Position numbers and translations under genes: made by a program. From IMG/VR virus record IMGVR_UViG_3300034152_000099, positions 1 to 29,819 of that record: 29,819 nt of DNA; one strand, 5' to 3'. Positions 7,265 to 14,558 of this stretch are shown here, one piece after another; the stretch's first letter is position 1; every line of letters begins with the position of its first letter. The notes beneath the pieces were generated by a model. It ran no database searches. It was not told the origin of the DNA and saw nothing but the letters and a program-made list of their open reading frames with translations. The stretch is from a virus.

Positions 7265-7403
7265 CGATGATTATCGAGATATGGCTAAAGGAAGAGAAAA
7301 GGTCATAGATCAGTGTGAACACTGCGGAATGAAGTTTCATACTAAACATACCGCAGATACTGTGAAGTGTTGCCAACAAAGAATAATAATAATGAAAGGG
7401 TAA
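7254..7403 (+). CDS. Tiny zinc-finger-like protein, 49 aa
   Basis: ATG at 7254 overlaps the kinase gene by 11 bases, with AAGGAG about 10 bases upstream. The product contains QCEHCGMKFHTKHTADTVKC with a further Cys, giving C-x2-C...H...C-C ligands for one zinc. One of at least ten small Cys-knuckle proteins in this window. Confidence 0.6.
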   Translation: MPSDDDYRDMAKGREKVIDQCEHCGMKFHTKHTADTVKCCQQRIIIMKG

Positions 7404-7406
7404 GAA

Positions 7407-7652
7407 ATGGCTAAGAAGTACAAATTAGGAACGGACTTTCGATTCACTCCTAACGATATGATTTTCCGTCTTGACGAGATAAACGGAAAAGCATTTCTCG
7501 TTTGTCTTTGCGGTGGAGTGGAAGAGAAAACTGTAGGAGCAGCCATTAACAGTGACGGCACTGTTGATGCTCTTCCTATCAGTTGTCCAGAGTTATTCGA
7601 GGAGATCAGTGAAGAGGATCAACTGAACCAAGACTATGCAAAGAAAGTATAA
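7407..7652 (+). CDS. Hypothetical protein, 81 aa
   Basis: AAAGGG lies upstream of the ATG, which starts 3 bases after the previous stop. Begins MAKKYKLGTDFRFTPNDMIF; the middle LVCLCGG and the acidic C terminus (EEISEEDQ) suggest a small soluble beta-rich domain. Not recognised. Confidence 0.55.
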   Translation: MAKKYKLGTDFRFTPNDMIFRLDEINGKAFLVCLCGGVEEKTVGAAINSDGTVDALPISCPELFEEISEEDQLNQDYAKKV

Positions 7653-7713
7653 TTATCAAACAATAGGTGAACAAGAGATTAATAACTAAAACATGAATAT
7701 GAAAGGTAAGTAG

Positions 7714-8130
7714 ATGGATAACATTAATATATTGTTAATTAAATGCTTAACGATCTTAGTGTTAGGCTTCGTACAGAACGTTTCGTTCACTATTGTAAGC
7801 CGATCAAGGAATCGCGGAGATATCCGTTATCATGCAATAGCGGCGACCTGTTCCAATGGTATCTGGTTTCTAACATTCCGCCAACTCGTTCGTTCCGATA
7901 TGAATTTCATTTTGTTCGTACCTTATTGTATCGGAACAGTAACGGGAAGCATCATCGGAGTAAAGGTATCTATGTTTATCGAACGACTACTCGGTGCTTC
8001 GGCGGACGGACATCTACAAGGATCCGGAAGTGGTGGAACTGACCGTAAGAAAGCTTCGGTTAGTCAACTGTCCAAAGGATATGGTGCTGGAAGTAATAAA
8101 GGAGTGAAAGATACCAGAGGTAATAATTAA
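7714..8130 (+). CDS. Phage membrane protein with Gly/Ser-rich tail, 138 aa
   Basis: AAAGGTAAG precedes the ATG. Three hydrophobic helices (about residues 5-28, 42-58, 64-92) carry the motif FVQNVSFTIVSRSRNRGD, YHAIAATCSNGIWF and FVPYCIGTVTGSIIG, which I recognise as a recurrent phage membrane family of unknown function. The last ~40 residues are polar and Gly/Ser/Lys-rich. Confidence 0.6.
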   Translation: MDNINILLIKCLTILVLGFVQNVSFTIVSRSRNRGDIRYHAIAATCSNGIWFLTFRQLVRSDMNFILFVPYCIGTVTGSIIGVKVSMFIERLLGASADGHLQGSGSGGTDRKKASVSQLSKGYGAGSNKGVKDTRGNN

Positions 8131-8131
8131 T

Positions 8132-8290
8132 ATGCAAGCTTTTGGAATTGGTTGTTTGTTGGTCAGTGTAGTTCTTTTTGTTATAACAACGATACTTAGA
8201 ACTCATGGATTCGATGTAACAATTTACGAAAGACGGCGATCGCCCATAACAATAAACTCGGTGATAATATTAACTGACGAATTAATTTGA
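8132..8290 (+). CDS. Small single-pass membrane protein, 52 aa
   Basis: ATG at 8132 lies just after the previous stop. Starts MQAFGIGCLLVSVVLFVITT, a signal-anchor-like helix, then a basic and hydrophilic tail. Stop TGA at 8288-8290. No SD stronger than a short purine run is visible. Confidence 0.45.
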   Translation: MQAFGIGCLLVSVVLFVITTILRTHGFDVTIYERRRSPITINSVIILTDELI

Positions 8291-8301
8291 GAGGAACTAA
8301 A

Positions 8302-8556
8302 ATGAGAATGCCGAAAGAAAACGAAGATTTGTTCGGGAAGGTTTGTGTCTGTAGTGTAGGCCGACCATTCATCGTAACCGGGAAAATAGGGCCAGAGCAC
8401 AACTTACCTACGCTCGAAGGATCTTGGTCCGGTTTAGGCTTGGATGGGAAAGGGACTGCTTGCAGTTCCAATCCTTGTATCATCGCTGAATCGGGTCAAG
8501 AGTTTCACGATAAGCTGGTAAAACGCTTTAGTGGTAAGATGTCCTACAACGGATGA
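8302..8556 (+). CDS. Conserved-type phage protein, 84 aa
   Basis: ATG at 8302 has GAGAGGA at 8290-8296, so it is preferred to the TTG at 8287. Motifs LFGKVCVCSVGRPFIVTGK, SWSGLGLDGKGTA and NPCIIAESGQEFHDKL match a small phage protein type found in many genomes, apparently a compact beta fold. No known function. Confidence 0.6.
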   Translation: MRMPKENEDLFGKVCVCSVGRPFIVTGKIGPEHNLPTLEGSWSGLGLDGKGTACSSNPCIIAESGQEFHDKLVKRFSGKMSYNG

Positions 8557-8607
8557 GTTGATATTGACATTGTGAATTGAATTTGTTGTGTAGTAAGGAG
8601 AGAAGTT

Positions 8608-9150
8608 GTGAAATTCCAAGATGGTCTTAAAACTATTCGTTCTGCTTTAGAAACTTCTCAGTTGATCAAAGATGAGACAATTCGAGAAGCTTTGGAGGCC
8701 TTAGAAAGAAGTAGAATTACGGATATAATGAGACTTGGAGAAAGTGATCACGTGAAAAATGGATATCACGAAGATCTTTGGTATTTCGCTCATCCTTATT
8801 CAGGATACGGGATTAACAAGTTTAGGATACAAGAAGAGAACTGGAGAAAATGTTTAAACCGAAGTTGCTACTTGTTATCCAGTGGTTATCCCGTCTTCTC
8901 TCCTATTCTTCACACTCATCATGCTGAAATAGAATCACCCTACATCCAGAACATGACCAGTGAAGAGAAACATTTCTTCTTTATGAAATTAGATGTGACA
9001 ATGATAAGGAAATGTAATTTCACTGGTTTGATCTTAGCTCCTGGATGGAAGTTATCCCGTGGATGTCTCATAGAATATAGTCAATTCTTAGCTCTCAGAA
9101 AGCAAATTGTAGAATATGAAAACATAGTGAAGAGAATTGAAAATGTTTAA
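8608..9150 (+). CDS. DUF1937-type nucleoside deoxyribosyltransferase-like protein
   Basis: GTG start with AAGGAGAG upstream. The N-terminal ~50 residues are an extra helical part. Then come WYFAHPYSG, SGYPVFSPILHTHHAEIE, LDVTMIRKCNFTGLILAPGW and SRGCLIEYS, the DUF1937 pattern related to nucleoside 2-deoxyribosyltransferases: a phosphate/sugar site at HPYSG, the Asp of the MKLDVTMI helix, and the C-terminal SxGCxxE with the expected nucleophilic Glu. It probably acts on a nucleoside or nucleotide sugar bond. A second related fold lies at 1-180. Confidence 0.75.
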   Translation: MKFQDGLKTIRSALETSQLIKDETIREALEALERSRITDIMRLGESDHVKNGYHEDLWYFAHPYSGYGINKFRIQEENWRKCLNRSCYLLSSGYPVFSPILHTHHAEIESPYIQNMTSEEKHFFFMKLDVTMIRKCNFTGLILAPGWKLSRGCLIEYSQFLALRKQIVEYENIVKRIENV

Positions 9151-9715
9151 ACAAAAATTCTATGTTTATAATATTTATTTTCCTACAGTCGATAAATTCT
9201 ATGTAGGATGGTCTGGAAGATTATATGAAAGATTAAGAGATCATCTTGGAGAAAAGAATTTATTAGGAAGAGCACTTCGCAAGTATAATAACTGGAAAAT
9301 AAATATTCTTCATATTGTTAGTTCTTCAAAAGAAGCTAAGTTTTTAGAGATAGAAGAAATTCGTAAGTTCAATTCTATCAACCCAAACGGATACAATCTT
9401 ACTTCTGGAGGAGACGGATTAGAAAATCCTTCAGAAGACACTAAAAGAAAACTCAAAGAAAATCACCGAGGAATGCTTGGTAAGAATCATTCCAAACAAA
9501 CTCGTTTGCAAATGAGTGTATCTCATTCTGGAAAGAATAATAGTATGTACGGAAAGCAGCATTCACAAAAGACAAAATTGAAAATGAAATATTCTCAATT
9601 AAAACGAAGATTGGAAGAATATGAAAAGTTAGAGAAAATTAAATGTCCTTTCTGTGGATTTGAAATGTGTGACAATTTTGCTACATGTCCTAAATGTAAT
9701 GCTCTTCTGGACTAA
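9143..9715 (+). mobile_element. Free-standing GIY-YIG homing endonuclease gene
   Basis: ATG at 9143 overlaps the previous stop by 8 bases. 190 residues: the GIY-YIG core is VYNIYFPTVDKFYVGWSG, then a helix ending RDHL, a KYNNWKINILHIV strand, EEIRKFN with the catalytic-region Glu, and NPNGYNLTSGG. Two NUMOD3-like DNA-binding repeats follow (LGKNHSKQTR, MYGKQHSQKTK), and a C-terminal double knuckle (CPFCG, CPKC). Such enzymes cut intron-less or gene-less alleles to spread themselves. No group I intron signs were seen around it, so it is called free-standing. Confidence 0.85.
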
Positions 9716-9723
9716 GGAGAAGA

Positions 9724-9783
9724 ATGATGAAAAAGTTTTGGGTCTGGTGGGTCGGTCAGAAGTGCTATGCGATGAATGTTTAA
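9724..9783 (+). CDS. Possible 19-aa peptide or gene remnant
   Basis: AAGGAGA precedes the ATG pair at 9724/9727; the reading is MMKKFWVWWVGQKCYAMNV and then TAA. The start MKKFWVxW is that of longer phage proteins, so this may be the head of a gene truncated next to the GIY-YIG insertion. Confidence 0.3.
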   Translation: MMKKFWVWWVGQKCYAMNV

Positions 9784-9793
9784 GGATAAAGCA

Positions 9794-10426
9794 ATGAAAA
9801 AATTAATCATCGGTTTAGGTACTGGAAGATGTGGAACTACAAGTCTTACAAAGTTCTTGTGTCTTCAGCAGAGTGCATTCGTTACTCATGAGCATAAAGC
9901 TTCGAGGATAGGATGGTATAGAAGTTATGTTGGAGTAAAGACTTTCATAGAGGAGACGTTAAGATATCCTTATAATATTGTAGGTGACGTCGCTTTCTTT
10001 CTGCTTCCGTACGTTGAATATATCATAAAAGAATTCGAAGATAAAGCGGAATTATATTTTATATGCTTGAAAAGAAATAAAGTTGAAACAATAAACAGTT
10101 TTCGTAGGAAGCAAGGTTGGAACACTAAGAATAGACATCCTTGGTATGAAGGACCTGATTTTCCTCATTTCAATTGGGATAAGTGTTATCCTAAATTTGG
10201 ATTCTTATCTCAGGAAGATGCTATGTCTTATTATTGGGATATGTACTACGAGATATCGGAAAGATTTCAACAGAGACATCCCGATAAATTTAAGATTTTC
10301 GATATTGAATCTTTGAATTCTATTGAAGGTCAACGAAGCATATTGTTGTTCTTACAAATAAGTGAGAATGATATGATAGATTATGAAGGTTTGCCAAAAT
10401 GGAATAAAAGTAAATCTAATCAATGA
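9794..10426 (+). CDS. Sulfotransferase-family protein
   Basis: ATG at 9794 is preferred because AAGGA is at 9782-9786; the in-frame ATG at 9776 lacks an SD. IIGLGTGRCGTTSLTKFL is the 5'-phosphosulphate-binding loop of PAPS-dependent sulfotransferases, and FICLKRNKVETINSF the 3'-phosphate-binding segment with Arg and Ser. The ~210 residues fit a single sulfotransferase domain. It would transfer sulphate from PAPS to an unknown acceptor, or represent a repurposed P-loop fold. Substrate unknown. Confidence 0.7.
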   Translation: MKKLIIGLGTGRCGTTSLTKFLCLQQSAFVTHEHKASRIGWYRSYVGVKTFIEETLRYPYNIVGDVAFFLLPYVEYIIKEFEDKAELYFICLKRNKVETINSFRRKQGWNTKNRHPWYEGPDFPHFNWDKCYPKFGFLSQEDAMSYYWDMYYEISERFQQRHPDKFKIFDIESLNSIEGQRSILLFLQISENDMIDYEGLPKWNKSKSNQ

Positions 10427-10454
10427 TTAAACTGTGATTAATGAGAGGTGAATT

Positions 10455-10829
10455 GTGAAAGATCCGAGAGCTCATTCTAAATTCAGAGATAAAGTAGTTA
10501 AAGAACTGAAGAGTAAAGGATGTTGGGTTTTAAGCGTCCATGGACATAAACTCCAAAAGGTTGGAGTCAGTGATCTTCTCGTCATTGGTCGGTCGTGGAA
10601 AGGATTTCTTGAACTAAAGACGGGTAATGCAGTCTGTTCTCCAGTTCAAAAAGAATTCATCGAAAAAATGGTGCTTCGCAACTTTCCTACTTATGTGTTG
10701 CGATGGGATCCTTCGATCGGTGCTTCAGGTGCTGTTATAATTGAAAATCGTCAAGGAGAGATGTTGAATGTTGTCTGTCTGAAAGATGGACTCTGGGAAT
10801 GGTTGAAAAATCCACACATGATCTTATAA
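10455..10829 (+). CDS. VRR-NUC-like PD-(D/E)XK nuclease, 124 aa
   Basis: GTG start with GAGAGGTG upstream. An early Glu helix (KVVKELKSKG), then GVSDLLVI (Asp40), GFLELKTG (Glu53, Lys55) and SPVQKEFI (Gln65) give the VRR-NUC type active site. Phage versions are small structure-specific nucleases, related to Holliday-junction resolvases. It could process branched DNA before packaging. Confidence 0.75.
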   Translation: MKDPRAHSKFRDKVVKELKSKGCWVLSVHGHKLQKVGVSDLLVIGRSWKGFLELKTGNAVCSPVQKEFIEKMVLRNFPTYVLRWDPSIGASGAVIIENRQGEMLNVVCLKDGLWEWLKNPHMIL

Positions 10830-10846
10830 GTTATCTGTGAGGTAAC

Positions 10847-10912
10847 ATGAAATTATTGAAAACTATATTTACGTTTCTGTTTCTATACGGATTAACGATC
10901 GATATCATTTAA
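10847..10912 (+). CDS. Small hydrophobic peptide, 21 aa
   Basis: GAGGTAAC sits directly upstream of the ATG, a strong SD for so small an ORF. The product MKLLKTIFTFLFLYGLTIDI plus one Ile is one membrane helix with a basic N terminus. It could be a real membrane miniprotein or a leader; size limits certainty. Confidence 0.4.
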   Translation: MKLLKTIFTFLFLYGLTIDII

Positions 10913-10945
10913 GTAATTTAGATAAGAAACTTAAAGGAGAAGAAA

Positions 10946-11452
10946 ATGAAAGACAACCCTTTACTTCCGAAGATCAAAGATCTTGTAATCGCTCTGGCTA
11001 AAATAAGAAATGACGATTGTGATATTGAATATGCTAAGGAAGTTGCAAACTGTGCTCTTCTTAATTTGAATATAGACTATATGGATCTACTTCCCAACGA
11101 ATCTTTGAGACCTATAGAAATCTCAAATCAGGCTAAAGTCACCAGAATAATTGAAAAGTTTGTTACTTCTACGCAACGTGATCTTATCAAGAAGTATTTA
11201 AAGCTTGAATCTGAAAATGCAGAGTACAAACTTCGTGCAGATGCTTTCCATAAGATTCCTAATAAGTTCAAAGAAGACATCTGTCTGGGATGTGGAAAAC
11301 CTTCGAGTGTAGGTTGTGGATGTCCGGCCGGAACTGGAAGAGCTCTGAGAGATGATTGGCGAGTTTTATTGAATGAAAATGGGAAAAGTGTTCATCTAAG
11401 TGGTACGATCCACGTTCTAAGATCGGGGCGGGAAAGTGCTACAAAGGAATAA
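10946..11452 (+). CDS. Protein with Cys-rich knuckle, unknown function, 168 aa
   Basis: AAGGAGAAG precedes the ATG. The first ~105 residues are helical with a coiled-coil-like stretch (LIKKYLKLESENAEYKLRAD). Then CLGCGKPSSVGCGCP forms a compact four-Cys knuckle, followed by a basic strand-rich tail. Not recognised beyond a probable zinc site. Confidence 0.6.
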   Translation: MKDNPLLPKIKDLVIALAKIRNDDCDIEYAKEVANCALLNLNIDYMDLLPNESLRPIEISNQAKVTRIIEKFVTSTQRDLIKKYLKLESENAEYKLRADAFHKIPNKFKEDICLGCGKPSSVGCGCPAGTGRALRDDWRVLLNENGKSVHLSGTIHVLRSGRESATKE

Positions 11453-11596
11453 TAGAAAAGTGGTCTTAACGGTTACAGAGTTTTAGAATCTCGAAGGTGC
11501 TCGTAAACTACCAAAATCTTAATCTCAGGATCCCTGTAACTACAATAATTCTAATAAGATATGGAGAAGTTCGCGACATCATCATCATACATACAT

Positions 11597-11608
11597 ACTA
11601 TAGGGGGA
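11597..11608 (+). promoter_or_regulatory. ACTATAGGGGGA, resembling the 3' half of a T7-type promoter
   Basis: ACTATAGGG equals the -6 to +3 part of T7-class phage RNA polymerase promoters, but the upstream half (specificity region) does not match and no phage RNA polymerase is seen in the window. It is the only such motif I noticed. Treat as a weak candidate. Confidence 0.2.
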
Positions 11609-11614
11609 CGAGAC

Positions 11615-11638
11615 TGAGAGCGTGAGAGTGTGAGAAGG
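11615..11638 (+). repeat. Three tandem 8-mers TGAGAGCG / TGAGAGTG / TGAGAAGG
   Basis: Three contiguous imperfect 8-bp units on the purine-rich + strand, within the inverted-repeat element. Iteron-like spacing would place one unit about every 0.8 helical turn, which is not ideal for cooperative binding, so function is open. Confidence 0.4.
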
Positions 11639-11691
11639 TGTTACAAAATCTACCGTAACCGTTAAGACCACAATTCTTAATGAGGAATGAT

Positions 11692-12489
11692 ATGAGAAAA
11701 GAAAATAAATCGAAGGATTATATTGATCATCTACACGAAGTGTCTGTGGAAAGATCTGTTTCTGATGGACCACACGGCGAAGAGACATTCTTAGACGAAT
11801 TTGTAGGGTCATCTCGTGTTTGTCCTTCCTGTGGATATAAAGTAAGAGGAACATATAAGAAATGGTATTTCAATAGAGAGTTCTATAATGTGAGTTCTTC
11901 TCAAGAAAAGAAGGCGGCAGTTTGTTTAAGATGTATAAGAAGATTTGAAAATCTTAAAGACTTCTTGAGAATATTCTATCATCTTAATCCAGAGGATAAG
12001 ATTACATTCTCATGTCCATCTTGTAGTACTGAAGAGAAACCAATTGATTCTGTGACAAGAAAACTCAGTATGAAGAATTGGAGAGAGGACGCAGAAGAAG
12101 GATGGATGTGTAAGAAATGTTTCAACAGTAAAATTGCAAGTTGGAATGTAGATGGAATCAATGTTCATAATGAATTAGCTGTTCCGGCAGTGTGGAAAAT
12201 TCATGGACATTATTTGAGAGTTGTAAGAATAAGAGCTCAAGAATCGATAATAAAAGGAGAAGGATTAAATAGAAATGATTTAATAAAATATCCAGGGACA
12301 GGAAGAGAAAGGATTGAATTATCAGTGGAAGATTTAGCAAAAAGAACAGGAATTTCAAGAAATAATTGGTATCATCTCGAGAACGGACATACAAAAACAA
12401 TTTCTCGGATAAAATTAGAAAGTATAAAACAAGCTTTTAGATATTTTGGATTTGAGCCAGAGAATTTATTAAGAAATTGGCAGGAATGA
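11692..12489 (+). CDS. Zinc-knuckle and HTH (XRE-like) regulator, 265 aa
   Basis: ATG at 11692 has TGAGGA at 11681-11686; ATG 11680 is in frame but lacks an SD. Four CxxC pairs are visible at residues 44/47, 78/81, 108/111 and 140/143, enough for two zinc ribbons. Residues ~210-258 form an XRE-type helix-turn-helix (ELSVEDLAKRTGISRNNWYH, then LEN and a C-terminal helix). It is probably a DNA-binding regulator; the adjacent inverted repeat ends 20 bases before its start and is the obvious candidate site, by inference only. Confidence 0.6.
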   Translation: MRKENKSKDYIDHLHEVSVERSVSDGPHGEETFLDEFVGSSRVCPSCGYKVRGTYKKWYFNREFYNVSSSQEKKAAVCLRCIRRFENLKDFLRIFYHLNPEDKITFSCPSCSTEEKPIDSVTRKLSMKNWREDAEEGWMCKKCFNSKIASWNVDGINVHNELAVPAVWKIHGHYLRVVRIRAQESIIKGEGLNRNDLIKYPGTGRERIELSVEDLAKRTGISRNNWYHLENGHTKTISRIKLESIKQAFRYFGFEPENLLRNWQE

Positions 12490-12561
12490 TAATTTATAAG
12501 ACCGAACTTAGAAGTTACTCCCTCGCGAGAAAATCAAAGATCTTCTATCAAAGGAGCAAAG

Positions 12562-13266
12562 ATGCGTCCAAGATTAATCCATTATGCAAGATTTCACAGA
12601 TCAAAGATGTCTGCTTGCGGTCTCCATAAATATGGAATCATTAATCAAGCAGACTCTTCAAGATACAGAAACACTATTTATGATAAACCTCCTCATTATG
12701 AAATGCTCTTAACAAGATTCGTAGATTCTGTTTCTTGTGACAACTGTAAACGATCAAAGAAGTTTAAGGAAGCAAAAGAACGAAAAAGGAAAAGAGATCT
12801 CCGAAAAGCCATTAAAGAAAGTCCGAGTGTGAAAGGAATAAACAAAACTCAAGGACCGTGTTCAAGAAAAGTAAAATGGGTTAGAGACGGAAATCATTAT
12901 ACAGGAACAGAAGGAGATTGCGTGATAGGAATATTCTTTGTTATGTGGAAATGGATATTCTCATTAATAGGAAAAGAAATCGTTAAGAAAGCAGAGAAGA
13001 TAAAAGCTAAAGGGAAGTGGAATCATAGAAGGATTAATCGTAGACCTATTCTTATAGCAAAAGAACCTTCTAAAGAAGAGTTTAGAAAGTTTGTTAACAA
13101 TCCTCAAAGTTTTCCTATTCGGTTTCCAGGAATTGCAATAATAGACGCAGTGAAAGGATTGAATTACGTTGTAGCATTATCAAAAGGAGCTTCAAATTCT
13201 TTCAAAGAAGCAAAGAAAGAAAGCAAATCAACAGTTAAAATCCGCTGCTCAATTAGCTTGGGATGA
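12562..13266 (+). CDS. Basic zinc-motif protein, 234 aa; probably ends in a frame break
   Basis: AAAGGAGCAAAG precedes the ATG. N-terminal SACGLHKYG and VSCDNCKRSKKF make an ACGxH...CxxC zinc site; a single hydrophobic stretch (VIGIFFVMWKWIFSLIG) lies mid-protein; the rest is very rich in Lys/Arg. The last ~12 residues in this frame (VKIRCSISLG) look unnatural, while the +1 frame continues QQLKSAAQLAWDETKEVKEK straight into the next ORF. So 12562-13489 may be one gene with a +1 shift near 13220-13235, in an A/AAG-rich stretch. Confidence 0.5.
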   Translation: MRPRLIHYARFHRSKMSACGLHKYGIINQADSSRYRNTIYDKPPHYEMLLTRFVDSVSCDNCKRSKKFKEAKERKRKRDLRKAIKESPSVKGINKTQGPCSRKVKWVRDGNHYTGTEGDCVIGIFFVMWKWIFSLIGKEIVKKAEKIKAKGKWNHRRINRRPILIAKEPSKEEFRKFVNNPQSFPIRFPGIAIIDAVKGLNYVVALSKGASNSFKEAKKESKSTVKIRCSISLG

Positions 13267-13276
13267 AACAAAAGAA

Positions 13277-13489
13277 GTGAAAGAAAAGATTTCTCCGAAG
13301 CCGTCTTGTATGGATAAATTAGTTCATAAAACAAAGAAACAAGTTATCCATCTTGGAAGACCGTATGATGTTAATACAGCTTGCGGAATTCATCTATCAT
13401 CGGCCGGAGTTTCTTTCGTCGCTATTCCGAATAGGAAATTTGTGACATGTAAAAACTGTAGAAGATCCAAAGTTTTTAGATGTAAATGA
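13277..13489 (+). CDS. ACG-H / CxxC zinc-motif protein, 70 aa, possibly the 3' end of the previous gene
   Basis: GTG at 13277 gives MKEKISPKPSCMDKLVHKTK and a zinc motif (TACGIHLSS, FVTCKNCRRSKVF) that is clearly related to the N-terminal site of the 12562 gene (SACGLH, VSCDNCKRSKKF). The frame is open upstream past the GTG and has coding character, supporting a frame break rather than a separate gene. No SD is visible at 13277. Confidence 0.5.
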   Translation: MKEKISPKPSCMDKLVHKTKKQVIHLGRPYDVNTACGIHLSSAGVSFVAIPNRKFVTCKNCRRSKVFRCK

Positions 13490-13490
13490 A

Positions 13491-13847
13491 ATGAGAAAAG
13501 AACCGAATGAATCCAGACCTCTAATTTCTAAGTTTTTAAATGTAGAACTGATTAGAAAATATGGAATAACTTTAGAAACTTATGTGTTGTTATTTGAAAA
13601 GCAGAAAGGAAGATGTGCAATATGTGGGCGTTCACAGAAAGATTTCAAAAGAAGATTAGCTGTAGATCATGATCACGAAACAGGAAAGATAAGAGGTTTG
13701 TTGTGTGTTGGATGTAACAATCTTGTAGGACATTATGAGAAATTAAAAGATGAAGTAGATTATTATTTAACGAAGGCGAAACATTGTGCTATTAAGCCAA
13801 AATTTTTACAAAGAATCGTTGTAAGTCTATTAATAGTAATAGATTAA
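13491..13847 (+). mobile_element. HNH endonuclease, endonuclease-VII family
   Basis: 118 residues: RKYGITLETYVLLFEKQKG (the usual helix ahead of the core), RCAICG (C42, C45), LAVDHDHETGKIRGLLC (D59-H60-D61-H62) and VGCNNL (C75, N76). This is the recombination endonuclease VII (T4 gp49-like) beta-beta-alpha-metal fold in the short free-standing form spread as homing-type genes in phages. Two relatives lie at 20713 and 27069. The LIVID tail from ~106 may be read-on from the insertion site. Confidence 0.8.
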
Positions 13848-13869
13848 AAAGAGTCAAGAAATTTTATTT

Positions 13870-13898
13870 TTTACTTGCATTTCAACGCACAATATAGT
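13870..13898 (+). promoter_or_regulatory. Sigma70-like promoter for the packaging/head operon
   Basis: TTTACT (13870-13875), a 17-bp spacer, and TATAGT (13893-13898): 4/6 and 5/6 matches to the consensus with ideal spacing. It sits in the only clear gap (13848-13952) before the terminase genes and after the endonuclease, so transcription would begin near 13905 and run into the structural genes. Confidence 0.55.
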
Positions 13899-13952
13899 AT
13901 CATACAACGTATGTATGGTAAGTCTCTTAAATAGATCTTGGTATGGTTAGGA

Positions 13953-14534
13953 ATGCCCGATAGTGATTACGTATGCGAGGAGATAATTGATCATGTCGTA
14001 GACCTCCTCGGTCGACGATTTCGCAAGTCCCAGATCAAAGCGGCACTCGCAGAGATTAATGGAGGAGAAAGATTAAAAGGATGGGTCTCAGAGAAAATCA
14101 TAAATCTTGCTCGCAAAAAGATAAGAGAGACTTACAATACAGATCCGGTAGAATTCAAAGGAGCGGCAATTGAATTCTACGAATCTATTCTTCGTGGTCG
14201 GTATTCTCTTAGATATAAATTACAAGCTCGCCAACAATTGGATAAACTTCTCGGACTTGAGAACATTTCAACAGACGATCCGAGTATCTACACTGAGAAG
14301 GTTGTTGAAGCACTCCAGGAGATGGATGAATCTGTTCTCGGAAAACCTGATAATTCAGAAGAACCAAAGTCAGAACAAGAATCTGTTACTCAAGAAACTG
14401 AAGAAGCCTCGGTCAGATCTAACCAAACGGATGAGGAAGCAGATAAGCAGCGATTAGAAAAAGAACTGAAAGGAATAGTTCTTCCTGATAAGAAACGGAA
14501 TCTTGATATAGACCCTTCTTTGACAAGTGAATAG
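13953..14534 (+). CDS. terS: Probable terminase small subunit
   Basis: 193 residues from ATG 13953 (an in-frame TTG at 13938 is possible; neither has a good SD). Helical N terminus with an HTH-like stretch (FRKSQIKAALAEINGGERLKG-type spacing), then AAIEFYESILRGRYS and KLQARQQLDKLLGLE, the oligomerisation-type helices common in phage small terminases. The last ~70 residues are acidic and disordered. Position directly before the large subunit supports the call. It would recognise packaging sites on viral DNA. Confidence 0.65.
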   Translation: MPDSDYVCEEIIDHVVDLLGRRFRKSQIKAALAEINGGERLKGWVSEKIINLARKKIRETYNTDPVEFKGAAIEFYESILRGRYSLRYKLQARQQLDKLLGLENISTDDPSIYTEKVVEALQEMDESVLGKPDNSEEPKSEQESVTQETEEASVRSNQTDEEADKQRLEKELKGIVLPDKKRNLDIDPSLTSE

Positions 14535-14558
14535 CGGTTAGGGATCCAGCGTACTGAA

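Larger units (their letters stand above)
11460..11671. repeat. 212-bp non-coding element bounded by a perfect 17-bp inverted repeat
   Basis: GTGGTCTTAACGGTTAC at 11460-11476 is exactly reverse-complementary to 11655-11671, with 178 nt between. The whole gap 11453-11691 has no gene on either strand that I accept. Inside are a small CAGG-ATC-CCTG hairpin (11526-11536), a CAT microsatellite (11577-11588), an ACTATAGGGGGA motif and a 3-copy 8-mer. GTTACAG in the left arm (11472-11478) can alternatively pair with CTGTAAC at 11534-11540, so two exclusive folds exist. It could be a MITE-like insertion, a structured RNA, an origin, or paired operators for the HTH gene starting 20 bases downstream. 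Confidence 0.7.

Noticed and set aside
9143-9715. GIY-YIG gene as part of a group I intron
   Set aside because: Flanking genes (DUF1937-like and the small ORF) are not two halves of one gene and no P3/P7-type core could be found; called free-standing.
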